Shown one piece after another: positions 14,290 through 22,201 of a DNA stretch of 23,418 nucleotides. The notes beneath the pieces were generated by a model. It had not been told where the DNA came from and ran no database searches. It saw only the letters and a list, made by a program, of their open reading frames with translations. Source of the DNA: an uncultured Acidobacteriota bacterium (lineage in GTDB: Bacteria > Acidobacteriota > Vicinamibacteria > Vicinamibacterales > UBA8438); contig CALBET010000282.1 in NCBI GenBank assembly GCA_937888665.1, positions 1 to 23,418 of the forward strand, written 5' to 3'. The first letter of the stretch is position 1, and the number at the start of each line of letters is the position of its first letter. A program made the translations under genes and the position numbers.

Positions 14290-15300
14290 ATGCGCAAGAT
14301 CGACATCTTCACCCACATCTTCCCCGAAGCCTACGTCTCTCGCATGCGAGAGGTCGCGCCCAACTACAAGGACACGGGCAAACGGGTGCGAGGCGTTCCG
14401 ATGCTTGTCGATCTGGACGTGCGCTTCCGGGTGATGGACGCCTTCGAGGGCTACCAGCAAATCCTCTCGCTCGCCACGCCGCCGCTCGAAGCGTACGCCA
14501 GCCCCACGGATGCGGCCGACCTTGCACGGCGGGCCAACGACGGGATGGCCGAACTCGTCGAACGGCATCGCGATCGGTTTCCCGGCTTCGTCGCCTCGTT
14601 GCCGTTGAACGATGTCGACGCGGCGATGCGCGAGACCCAGCGCACGATTGGCGATCTCGGCGCGCGCGGCGTGCAGGTCTTCACCAACGTCAACGGTACG
14701 CCGATCGTCGCGCCGCGATTTCTCCCGTTGTTCGAGGCGATGGCTGGATACGACCTGCCACTCTGGCTCCATCCGTACCGGACCGCCGAGGTGTCGGACT
14801 ATGCGGATGAAGAGCGCTCGCTGTTCGAAATCTGGTGGACCTTCGGCTGGCCCTACGAGACCAGCGTGGCGATGGCGCGGATCGTGTTCGCCGGACTCTT
14901 CGATCGATTCCCGGCGATCAAGATCATCACGCACCACATGGGGGCGATGGCGCCGTTCTTCGAGGGACGTCTCGGTCCAGGGTGCGATCAGCTCGGTGTG
15001 CGCACGTCGGATACCGACTACTCCGCAACCCTCAAGGCACTCCGCAAGCGTCCACTCGACTACTTTCGGATGTTTTACGCGGACACCGCGCTGTTCGGGG
15101 CAGACGCGGCCACCCGCTGCGGACTCGAGTTCTTCGGCGTTGACCAGGTCTTGTTCGCGTCAGACGCGCCGTTCGACCCCGAACAGGGGCCGATGTATAT
15201 CCGCGAGACGATCAGGGTCATCGACGAGTTGCCGATCACGACCGAGGACCGGGAGCGCATCTACTGGCGCAATGCGGCACGACTGCTGAAGCTCGGTTGA
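14290..15300 (+). CDS. Amidohydrolase-2 (ACMSD-like) family metal-dependent hydrolase/decarboxylase
   Basis: This 336-residue protein is a TIM-barrel of the ACMSD / gamma-resorcylate decarboxylase type. Metal-ligand regions are visible: IDIFTHIFP (4-12), LWLHPY (His161), IITHHMGA (His215/His216) and FASDAPFDPEQG (Asp292). The usual first HxH is Phe7-x-His9 here, so one zinc ligand appears replaced. Family members decarboxylate or hydrolyse aromatic or dicarboxylic substrates. The start has little Shine-Dalgarno support. It follows the MetE-like gene by 45 bases and meets the minus-strand esterase gene tail to tail, leaving 51 bases at 15301-15351 with no obvious terminator. Confidence 0.9.
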   Translation: MRKIDIFTHIFPEAYVSRMREVAPNYKDTGKRVRGVPMLVDLDVRFRVMDAFEGYQQILSLATPPLEAYASPTDAADLARRANDGMAELVERHRDRFPGFVASLPLNDVDAAMRETQRTIGDLGARGVQVFTNVNGTPIVAPRFLPLFEAMAGYDLPLWLHPYRTAEVSDYADEERSLFEIWWTFGWPYETSVAMARIVFAGLFDRFPAIKIITHHMGAMAPFFEGRLGPGCDQLGVRTSDTDYSATLKALRKRPLDYFRMFYADTALFGADAATRCGLEFFGVDQVLFASDAPFDPEQGPMYIRETIRVIDELPITTEDRERIYWRNAARLLKLG

Positions 15301-15351
15301 CCGACGGTAACAGGCAGAGGCAGCCCGGGTGAGCGCCAACGCGCCGGACCG

Positions 15352-17346
15352 TCAGGGAAACAAGGGGGTCGTCTCCGCCTCGGCCACGAGCCGCTCAGCG
15401 TCTTCAGGCAGGAGCACCCGCTCGGCCACCAGCCCCGCTGAGGCGGCACGGACGGCAGCTACATAGCCGGCCTGATCCCCATACCGCTCCTCCAGAGATG
15501 ACCGTGGGTCGCCGGCCTCTTCCCGCTCGGCGCGTGTCGTCGCGAACGGAAAAAAGGCACCGCTCAGGATGCAGGCGTCGCCACTGTCGAGATAGTTCCA
15601 GCCGGTGTAGGTGCCTACGGGCGCCTGAATGGTGGTCGAGCGGATGCCAGCCAGATCGTTGCCGTCCTGGTCGACCTGCGGAACGAGGATGCCGTAGTCT
15701 CGACCCGGCCTGACGGGAGGCTCGCGCACGATACCCGATTCGTCGTCGGGGCGGTAGCCAGGCCCGAAGTCAAGGAGCGGCATCGTGTTGACCAGGCCGG
15801 TGTAGGTCACACCCGGTATGGGCGGCCAGGCCAGGTGACCCGAGGCCACGAGGGTGCCGTCGTCGACCCGCGGCACTCGACTGGCGGGCGGCTCGACGCC
15901 ATCGACCACCCACGCTTCGAGCGCCACCGTGAGCGCCCGCAGGGTGTCGGCGTACGGGTTGGGGTTGAGCGGATACACACAGCCGCCGGTGCCACCGCGC
16001 GGGCCGTGCTGGGTACTCGCGAAGAGATACACGCGCACCTCGGGCGGCAGGACGATGTCAGCGCGGCCCGGCGCGTCGGTGTGCGTCGGCGACGCCTGCA
16101 GGTGCCAGTACTCGGCGGTGCTCAGCGGCTGGACAACCTTCGGGCACGTCCCGCTGGCCCGGCAGCGGACCAGAATGCCTCCCGTACGGTCGGCGACCTC
16201 GTCATAGCTGGGCGCCCAGGTCGACGGCGCCGAATGTCCCGGATAGACGTGGTCCTCACGCTGCCCGCCACCTCGTCCCGGCTGACCGAACCGCACGTTG
16301 AGCGCGGTGTGGCGGGCCGCAATCAGCGGCACCAGCCCGTCGAACACCGGCCGGCCGGACTCGTCCTCGTTGAAACCAAGATGGATGAACGTCTTGACGA
16401 AGTTGCCCGACTGAGACGTCCCGGCGCCGACGGTGTGACGAACGACGCCGGCGATCGGGTTCTCGGTGCCGGTGAGGTCAGCCTCGGCGTGATGGAAGAA
16501 CGAGACCAGGTCCCGGGTAGCGGCGAAGCCGATGCCGAGCACCAGCGGGTCCGTTGCCGTGTAGGTCAGCTCGTAGATGAGCGCAGGGTCGAACCCGCCT
16601 TCCAGGCAGACGTGGGTCGGACGCGGACGGCCCGGGAACGACACGTCGCCGCAATCGGCGAAGCGCCACCGCGCACGCGGCACCAGTTCAGCCGGGTCTC
16701 CGGCGCGCCGGCGCTCGGTCAGCGTGGCGGTCGGCTGGTCGAGTGAGGCCGCCGCATACGGCGTGTGCGCGTTGCTGAAGGCTCCGCCGCTGAGCGGCAG
16801 CGTGTCGGTCGGCCGGCGCGTGATCAACTCGGCCCGGACGATTCCGGTGACCGCCGACCCGTCCGGCTGTCTCGCCACCGGCACCTCCACGCGAAGGCGG
16901 CGTGTCCCGCCGGGCACATCGCCCTGCCAGCCGGCCGCCAGCAGGATGTGGCCGCGATGCTGGAAGTAGGGGTCGACGCCCCTCGCGTTCCCCCGGTTGG
17001 GCGCGTCATACCGCAACACGCCGGAACTGTGGGCCAGGTCGACCGGCTTCCGCAACACGAAGTCGACGATGTATTCGACACGGCCCCGTTCGTTGCGCGG
17101 CGCCAGGTCGAGATCCTGAATCAGCGCATTGCGCGGGTCGGCCGGGTCGAGCTCACCGAACGCGCGACCGACCAGGCGCTCGTACGCCCCGACGTCCCCG
17201 TAGACCTGAGGGTCATCCGTCGGCGATTCGACGGTGTCGATGACGATGCGGACGATGCTGGCCTCGACGACGGGACTCAACGCCGCCATCAGGGCGGTCA
17301 CGAGGAGGAGACTCGTCGCGCTGGCCACGCTTGTCATGCTGGACAT
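15352..17346 (-). CDS. Exported alpha/beta hydrolase, Abhydrolase_10 (PF20091) type
   Basis: The 664-residue protein starts at the ATG at 17346, with AGGAG about six bases before it. Residues 1-29 are a signal peptide (LLLVTALMAALSPVVEA). The body matches the large hydrolases of this family. RHTVGAGTSQSGNFVKTFIHLGFNEDESGRPVFDG (303-337) holds the GTSQSG nucleophile block, with Ser311 the likely nucleophile. STQHGPRGG, further on, may include the catalytic His region. Members are secreted or periplasmic esterases of unknown substrate, frequent in Acidobacteriota and Proteobacteria. It lies 62 bases after the tannase-family gene and is probably in the same operon. Confidence 0.88.
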   Translation of the reverse strand: MSSMTSVASATSLLLVTALMAALSPVVEASIVRIVIDTVESPTDDPQVYGDVGAYERLVGRAFGELDPADPRNALIQDLDLAPRNERGRVEYIVDFVLRKPVDLAHSSGVLRYDAPNRGNARGVDPYFQHRGHILLAAGWQGDVPGGTRRLRVEVPVARQPDGSAVTGIVRAELITRRPTDTLPLSGGAFSNAHTPYAAASLDQPTATLTERRRAGDPAELVPRARWRFADCGDVSFPGRPRPTHVCLEGGFDPALIYELTYTATDPLVLGIGFAATRDLVSFFHHAEADLTGTENPIAGVVRHTVGAGTSQSGNFVKTFIHLGFNEDESGRPVFDGLVPLIAARHTALNVRFGQPGRGGGQREDHVYPGHSAPSTWAPSYDEVADRTGGILVRCRASGTCPKVVQPLSTAEYWHLQASPTHTDAPGRADIVLPPEVRVYLFASTQHGPRGGTGGCVYPLNPNPYADTLRALTVALEAWVVDGVEPPASRVPRVDDGTLVASGHLAWPPIPGVTYTGLVNTMPLLDFGPGYRPDDESGIVREPPVRPGRDYGILVPQVDQDGNDLAGIRSTTIQAPVGTYTGWNYLDSGDACILSGAFFPFATTRAEREEAGDPRSSLEERYGDQAGYVAAVRAASAGLVAERVLLPEDAERLVAEAETTPLFP

Positions 17347-17408
17347 GTTCGACTCCTATCACATGCGGCCCGGGTCGGAACGGCACGCATCGGCGCCATG
17401 GGGACCCG

Positions 17409-18998
17409 CTAGTCGGCAGGCACCACACAGCGGAAATTCTCTGCTTCGTCGGTACTCCCCCCACCGGTGTACCGCGCCACCTGGGGATAGGGACACAGCG
17501 GCCGCGTGCGCTCCACAACGCCGTTGACAACCTTCGATGCAATGAGCCGGTCTGGCCCGGCACCCGTTTCGACCCACCGTGCGAGCGCGCCAAGCCCGTC
17601 GAACGTGCCCGGGCCCGGTCCGCCGCCGCAGTGGCCCATGCCAGGCACCGTAAACAACCGGGCGAAGGTGGCGGTCGTATCCGGCCCGCCCGAGGCCTGT
17701 TGCACGGCTTCGTAGTAGGCAGTGGTGTCGCTCGCCGGCACGACCGCATCGGCCCAGCCCGCATAGAGCAGCAGCTTCCCCCCGCGGCGCCGAAACGCGC
17801 CGAGATCGGGGTCCGTGGCGTCCACCGTCTCCATGCGCCGCTGAGCGTAGTCCAGATCGCGGTCCCAATCGAAGGTGCGCCAGTCCCAGTGCGGATCGCC
17901 GAAGACCCAGCGGGCCCAGTAGCCGAGTCGCATCGGTTCCGGCGGACGGAGAAGATAGCCGGCCCAGCCGCCACGACCGTCGCCGAGACTCTCGCTCCCC
18001 GGCGACCAGCCGGCGAACACCCGCTCGCCGGTTCGCGGATTCCGTGGGCCGGCATACACCTTCCGAACCGCCTCCACCTGTGTGTCGGTGAGGCAGTCGG
18101 CCTGGTCACCGCCGGTGCAGCGGAGCGCGGCCGGATCGAACCGGCATCGGCCGGGGTTGTCGATGACACCGTCGGCGACCCCGTCGACGGCGTCGCAGCT
18201 CGCCATCACGGCCGCCGCAAGCGTCGACAGCTTCTCCGGCGGCATCAGCGCCGCCCCATCGACGTCGTGGAGCGCCATCCACGACCATAGGAAACCAGCG
18301 TTCAGACGGGTGCGGTTGTGTCCCGGCGCGCCGGCCAGGATCCCGTCGTAGTCGTCCGGATAGCGCTGTGCCTCCGAGAGGGCCTGGTGGCCGCCGGTCG
18401 AGCAGCCGCTGAAGTACGCGTGATGCGCGAACCGACCGTGGTAGGCGCGCACGATCGGCTTGGCCGCCTCGGTCATCGCATGCACCGCGCGATGTCCCCA
18501 GTCGGCGATCTTCTCCGGGTGCCCGACACCGAAGACCAGATCACTCCCGCGATGCCCCGTGTCGCTCCCGACGCTGGCGTAGCCACCGCGAAGCCCGTCG
18601 GCCAGCGCCGGGTACCCGATGGCGCCGGTATAGCCCCCGTTGCCGACCCCGAGGAGACGGCCGTTCCAGTCGTCGGCGGACGGCAGCCAGACCTCGAACC
18701 GGATCTCGGAATCTGGCGTCGGCGTGGCAACCGCCACGACGCGGCAGAAGGCTGGCAGCGTCAGTGTGACGTCGCCGCGTCCCGCCGGGAGTGCAAAGGG
18801 CCCGGAGGCGCGTGCGTCCGCCGAGACAATACGCACGTCCGGCAGCTGCAGCGAGCGCAACTCCTCGCACGAGGCCGCCTCAACCGGCCCGACCGCGAGC
18901 ACACAGAGGCAGGACCACAAGCAACTGACAACCGCCAGCCGCGGGAGGCGCGCCGCGGTGTCCGACCTGCCCCTCGTTCCGCTTGCCCTGTGATTCAT
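17409..18998 (-). CDS. Exported tannase/feruloyl esterase family protein
   Basis: The 529-residue protein has an N-terminal signal peptide (LAVVSCLWSCLCVLAVGPVEA, cleavage near residue 41), consistent with export. The CS-D-HC motif that defines the tannase/feruloyl esterase family is complete: Cys199-Ser200 in YFSGCSTGGHQ, Asp417 in YAGWADAVVP, and His456-Cys457 in VPGMGHCGGG. The adjacent Cys pair is expected to form the disulfide that holds the Ser and His in place. The CDAVDGVADGVIDNPGRC loop (268-285) is the calcium-binding lid signature. It hydrolyses phenolic esters such as galloyl or feruloyl esters of plant or algal polymers, or is a MHETase-like esterase. The gene starts 98 bases after the nuclease system and leads the two-esterase unit. 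Confidence 0.95.
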   Translation of the reverse strand: MNHRASGTRGRSDTAARLPRLAVVSCLWSCLCVLAVGPVEAASCEELRSLQLPDVRIVSADARASGPFALPAGRGDVTLTLPAFCRVVAVATPTPDSEIRFEVWLPSADDWNGRLLGVGNGGYTGAIGYPALADGLRGGYASVGSDTGHRGSDLVFGVGHPEKIADWGHRAVHAMTEAAKPIVRAYHGRFAHHAYFSGCSTGGHQALSEAQRYPDDYDGILAGAPGHNRTRLNAGFLWSWMALHDVDGAALMPPEKLSTLAAAVMASCDAVDGVADGVIDNPGRCRFDPAALRCTGGDQADCLTDTQVEAVRKVYAGPRNPRTGERVFAGWSPGSESLGDGRGGWAGYLLRPPEPMRLGYWARWVFGDPHWDWRTFDWDRDLDYAQRRMETVDATDPDLGAFRRRGGKLLLYAGWADAVVPASDTTAYYEAVQQASGGPDTTATFARLFTVPGMGHCGGGPGPGTFDGLGALARWVETGAGPDRLIASKVVNGVVERTRPLCPYPQVARYTGGGSTDEAENFRCVVPAD

Positions 18999-19096
18999 TG
19001 TCCTGCCTTTTGGGGCCGAGCCGTGTACCTCGGCCGACCCGGATCCTGAGGAAACACTCTACCGGCCGTCGTGGACTGGTCGGGCCGAGCCAGGCG

Positions 19097-22000
19097 CTAC
19101 CGGGCATCAAGGATCCGACGCACCTCATCGACCCGCCGAGCCATCGAGAAGCGCCACGTCCCGTCCCGTCCATCGGCGTTCACGGCGTCGACCCAGCGCT
19201 CGGCGGCGGCCGCCTTGACCTCCGCCAGGTTGTCGAACCCTTTGGTCTCAATGATGAGATGCACGGGGGGCTCATTGCGCAGCCGGACGATGAAGTCCGG
19301 CACGAAGTCGTGGGGCTGGCCGTTGTGCAGGTACGGAATCGCGAAACCCAGCCCAGCGTTCTTGACGAACGCTTCGACCGCCGGATGCGTGTCGATCACA
19401 TAGGCGGCTTGCTGCTCCCACTTCGCGGTGTCGGCGACCACGTAGTTGACGTGGCTACGCGCGACCTCACGCACATCGCGACTCGTCCAGTAGTCGACGT
19501 CGGCGGTGGAACCGGGGCCACGACTGGTCTCGTAGCGAGGAACCTCGGGCGCCTCGCCCTGGGTGGTGTCGGGACGAATCGCGGCGGCCAGGCGTTCCAG
19601 CGCCCATCCATAATAGGGCGACAGAAACAGGTCGAGTCGCTCGGCCGGTGGGATGGCGGTCACCTTGCCGTCGACATACCGCTGCACGAGCCGCGCGAGC
19701 TGGGGGAACAGGACGTGGGCGGGCGCCTCGCTCGCTCCCCCGTTCACGTATTCGCGGGTGAGATCGCCGGCCATCTCGAACACCAGTTCCTGCAGCCGCC
19801 GGCCGGCGCGGAATGGGTTGAGGTCGATCCGCTCCAGCGCTCCTGGGCCACGCAGGGACGGTCGCCCCTCGTTCGTCGGCAGGGACGCCTTCACCTCCAC
19901 CTCGGGCGGGATTCGGAACGGGTCTACCACCAGCGGAGGCACCGTGTCCCAGTCGATGGTCACGCGGTTGCGGATTGCCTGTCGATATCCCTCGACCCTC
20001 GGAAATCGGATCTCAAGGTGAGCCCGGCCCGGCAACGCCTGGACGTGATGGCGTTTTTCGGGTGGCGGCGCGGGGGTCGGGCGGGCCTTGAACGGAATCA
20101 CCTGGAACGGCACGCCAAAGACGGTGGCCACCTCTTCGGTCATGAGGCCATGCTTGTTCAGCTCGTAGGTCCGTCGCCGCAGCCCGCGACCCACGACCTG
20201 TTCGCATAGCAGCTGGGACATGAACGGTCGCAGCCCCACGATATGGGTCACTGTGTTGCAGTCCCAGCCCTCGGTCAGCATGCCCACCGAGACAATGCAG
20301 CGCACATCGCGGCCTGGCGGGTGAAGCGGCTGCCCGCGCTTCCGGGCCAGCTCTTCGAACCCGTCCGGATAGCCCGGACGCCCCTGCCGGTCCCGTGGCC
20401 ACTCGGTACGGCCGACCGTGTCGAGCGTGAACCGCATCCACCGCACGTCGTCAGACTTCGGATGGTCGCCGTCGCTCTCGCTGACCACCCGTGAGTCGAC
20501 GCGGATAGTGTTCACCTGGCCGTCGGCGTTTCGTAGACCGTCGATCCGGGCAGGCGGGATACCCATCGGCGGCCGGTTTTCCGCCAGCCACTCGTAGACC
20601 ACCTTCGCTATCGCCGTGTTCTTGCAGACCAGGATGAAGACAGGGGGGCGTGGGTCGTCGGCGGACGCCGCCCACTCGACGCGACGCGTTTCCCACAGTC
20701 CCCCCAACATCGTGATCGGCGTATTGGCCCACTTCAGCACCGCCTCCGGTTTCGGTGAGCCCTTCTTGCCGCCGCGCTCCGCCGAGGTGAGCTGCGGCAA
20801 GATCCAGCGCCAGATGTTGAAGTAACCGGGAATCTTGGCGCCGGTGCTGTCGCGCACCGCCAGCTGCGGAATCTTCACCAACCCCGATTCGATGGCGTCG
20901 GTCAGCGGGAAATCGCTCACCACCCAGGGGAACGGGCGGTTGGTCTGACGCCCGACGCGAGCGAGGAAGTAGGGCGTCGCCGATAGGTCTACGCAGAAGT
21001 TGATGCCCCGAAGCTTGTTGATGCGGTCGAGCCCGTCGATCCACAGGGTCGCCTCCCTGACGAAGCCCTCAACCTCGGCCACCTCGCCGAACAGGTCTTC
21101 CTCGTCCGCATCCGGCTCGGTGCTGTGGATGCGGTAGGCATGATGCGCCTCGTCGTTCAGCACCAGGATGTTCTGCTTGCCGCCGATCGCCCGGCCCAGC
21201 ACTCTTCGGACCAGCGCCGTGTCACTTTCGACATAACGATCCCGCGTCACCCGGGCGTACTTCACCTGGCCGTCGCGGTTCAACTCTTCGTCAAGGACGG
21301 TGATCAGCTGGTTCGAGACCTGCCGGTCGTATTCCTGTCTCGTCAGATACCGGCGTCCCCGGGCGACCGTCGTCTTCGCTCCGATGTGAACAAGCTCCGG
21401 GATCGTCTCACGCCGGCCGGTCTTGACCACGCGGGCGCTGACCCCGCCGGCTTGTGACGTCTGGGGTTCGAAGACGTGCCAGTTGGTCACCAGAACCTGG
21501 CCCTGCGTCAGATCGGCCATCAGGTGCGGCGGCACGATATCCGCCTTGCGATACAGGCTCGTGTCTCCCAGCTTCGGGTCCAGCTCGGCCAGCCGGCTGC
21601 GGATGGTCACGTTCGGGCAGACCACCAGCACCACATCGGAGTAGCGAGCGTTCGACCGGTCCTGCACCTTGTTGAGGATGCTCCAGGCGGCCAGCATTGC
21701 CATGACCGTCGTCTTGCCCGATCCAGTAGCCATCTTGCAGGCGTAGCGTCGGAACGCCCGGTAGCCGAGCTCAGCCTGCTGCTGGTCGCTCGGCTCGTCG
21801 GTGGGAACGTCCAGCCCCTGCACGAAGTCGAGCCTGGCCTCGTTCAGGAAGATGATGGTCTCGGCCGCTTCGAGCTGCGCGAAGAAGAACCGGAACTGCC
21901 GACCGTCCCGCCGCCAGTAGCGGAGCAGTTCGAGTGTCGTAGCGCCGACACCGGGGTATCCACTGGTGCGCCACTCCTTGACCCGTCCCCGCACCAGGTT

Positions 22001-22201
22001 GACCAGCTTCAACTCGATGGCGGTGCCGGTCGACGGACCGTGGCTGTCATCCCCCTGCATGGCCGGATCCGGATAGAAATAGACCGCGGACCGGCGTCCG
22101 GGGCGTCTCTCGGGCTCGACCCCCTCGGCGAGATGCCAGTGCTCGGTCGGCTCCTCGAACGGCGAGCAGATGATTGCCTCGGGGACCTCGAAGTTGCTCA
22201 T
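19097..22201 (-). CDS. SF2 helicase-nuclease, type III Res-like (BPTD_3080-type restriction protein)
   Basis: The 1034-residue protein combines a helicase motor with a nuclease. Walker A is MATGSGKTT (157-165), the DEAH box is NDEAHHAYR (349-357), motif III DLSATP (405-410), motif V MLTEGWDC (641-648), and motif VI QVVGRGLRR (668-676). This is the Res/type III restriction and DEAD-like layout. The C-terminus has DFVPDFIVRL with Asp969, then HLIIETKG with Glu985 and Lys987, a PD-(D/E)XK nuclease. The opening SPFEEPTEHWHL resembles proteins named BPTD_3080 family restriction endonuclease. Its ATG overlaps the ATPase stop as ATGA. A role in cleaving invading DNA is likely; no methyltransferase accompanies it within the window. 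Confidence 0.92.
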   Translation of the reverse strand: MSNFEVPEAIICSPFEEPTEHWHLAEGVEPERRPGRRSAVYFYPDPAMQGDDSHGPSTGTAIELKLVNLVRGRVKEWRTSGYPGVGATTLELLRYWRRDGRQFRFFFAQLEAAETIIFLNEARLDFVQGLDVPTDEPSDQQQAELGYRAFRRYACKMATGSGKTTVMAMLAAWSILNKVQDRSNARYSDVVLVVCPNVTIRSRLAELDPKLGDTSLYRKADIVPPHLMADLTQGQVLVTNWHVFEPQTSQAGGVSARVVKTGRRETIPELVHIGAKTTVARGRRYLTRQEYDRQVSNQLITVLDEELNRDGQVKYARVTRDRYVESDTALVRRVLGRAIGGKQNILVLNDEAHHAYRIHSTEPDADEEDLFGEVAEVEGFVREATLWIDGLDRINKLRGINFCVDLSATPYFLARVGRQTNRPFPWVVSDFPLTDAIESGLVKIPQLAVRDSTGAKIPGYFNIWRWILPQLTSAERGGKKGSPKPEAVLKWANTPITMLGGLWETRRVEWAASADDPRPPVFILVCKNTAIAKVVYEWLAENRPPMGIPPARIDGLRNADGQVNTIRVDSRVVSESDGDHPKSDDVRWMRFTLDTVGRTEWPRDRQGRPGYPDGFEELARKRGQPLHPPGRDVRCIVSVGMLTEGWDCNTVTHIVGLRPFMSQLLCEQVVGRGLRRRTYELNKHGLMTEEVATVFGVPFQVIPFKARPTPAPPPEKRHHVQALPGRAHLEIRFPRVEGYRQAIRNRVTIDWDTVPPLVVDPFRIPPEVEVKASLPTNEGRPSLRGPGALERIDLNPFRAGRRLQELVFEMAGDLTREYVNGGASEAPAHVLFPQLARLVQRYVDGKVTAIPPAERLDLFLSPYYGWALERLAAAIRPDTTQGEAPEVPRYETSRGPGSTADVDYWTSRDVREVARSHVNYVVADTAKWEQQAAYVIDTHPAVEAFVKNAGLGFAIPYLHNGQPHDFVPDFIVRLRNEPPVHLIIETKGFDNLAEVKAAAAERWVDAVNADGRDGTWRFSMARRVDEVRRILDAR

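Noticed and set aside
13657..14937. Long open frame (426 codons) on the minus strand across the MetE-like and amidohydrolase genes
   Set aside because: It spans two well-supported plus-strand genes and their gap, and its composition (Arg/His/Gly-rich) is typical of an antisense frame in high-GC DNA.
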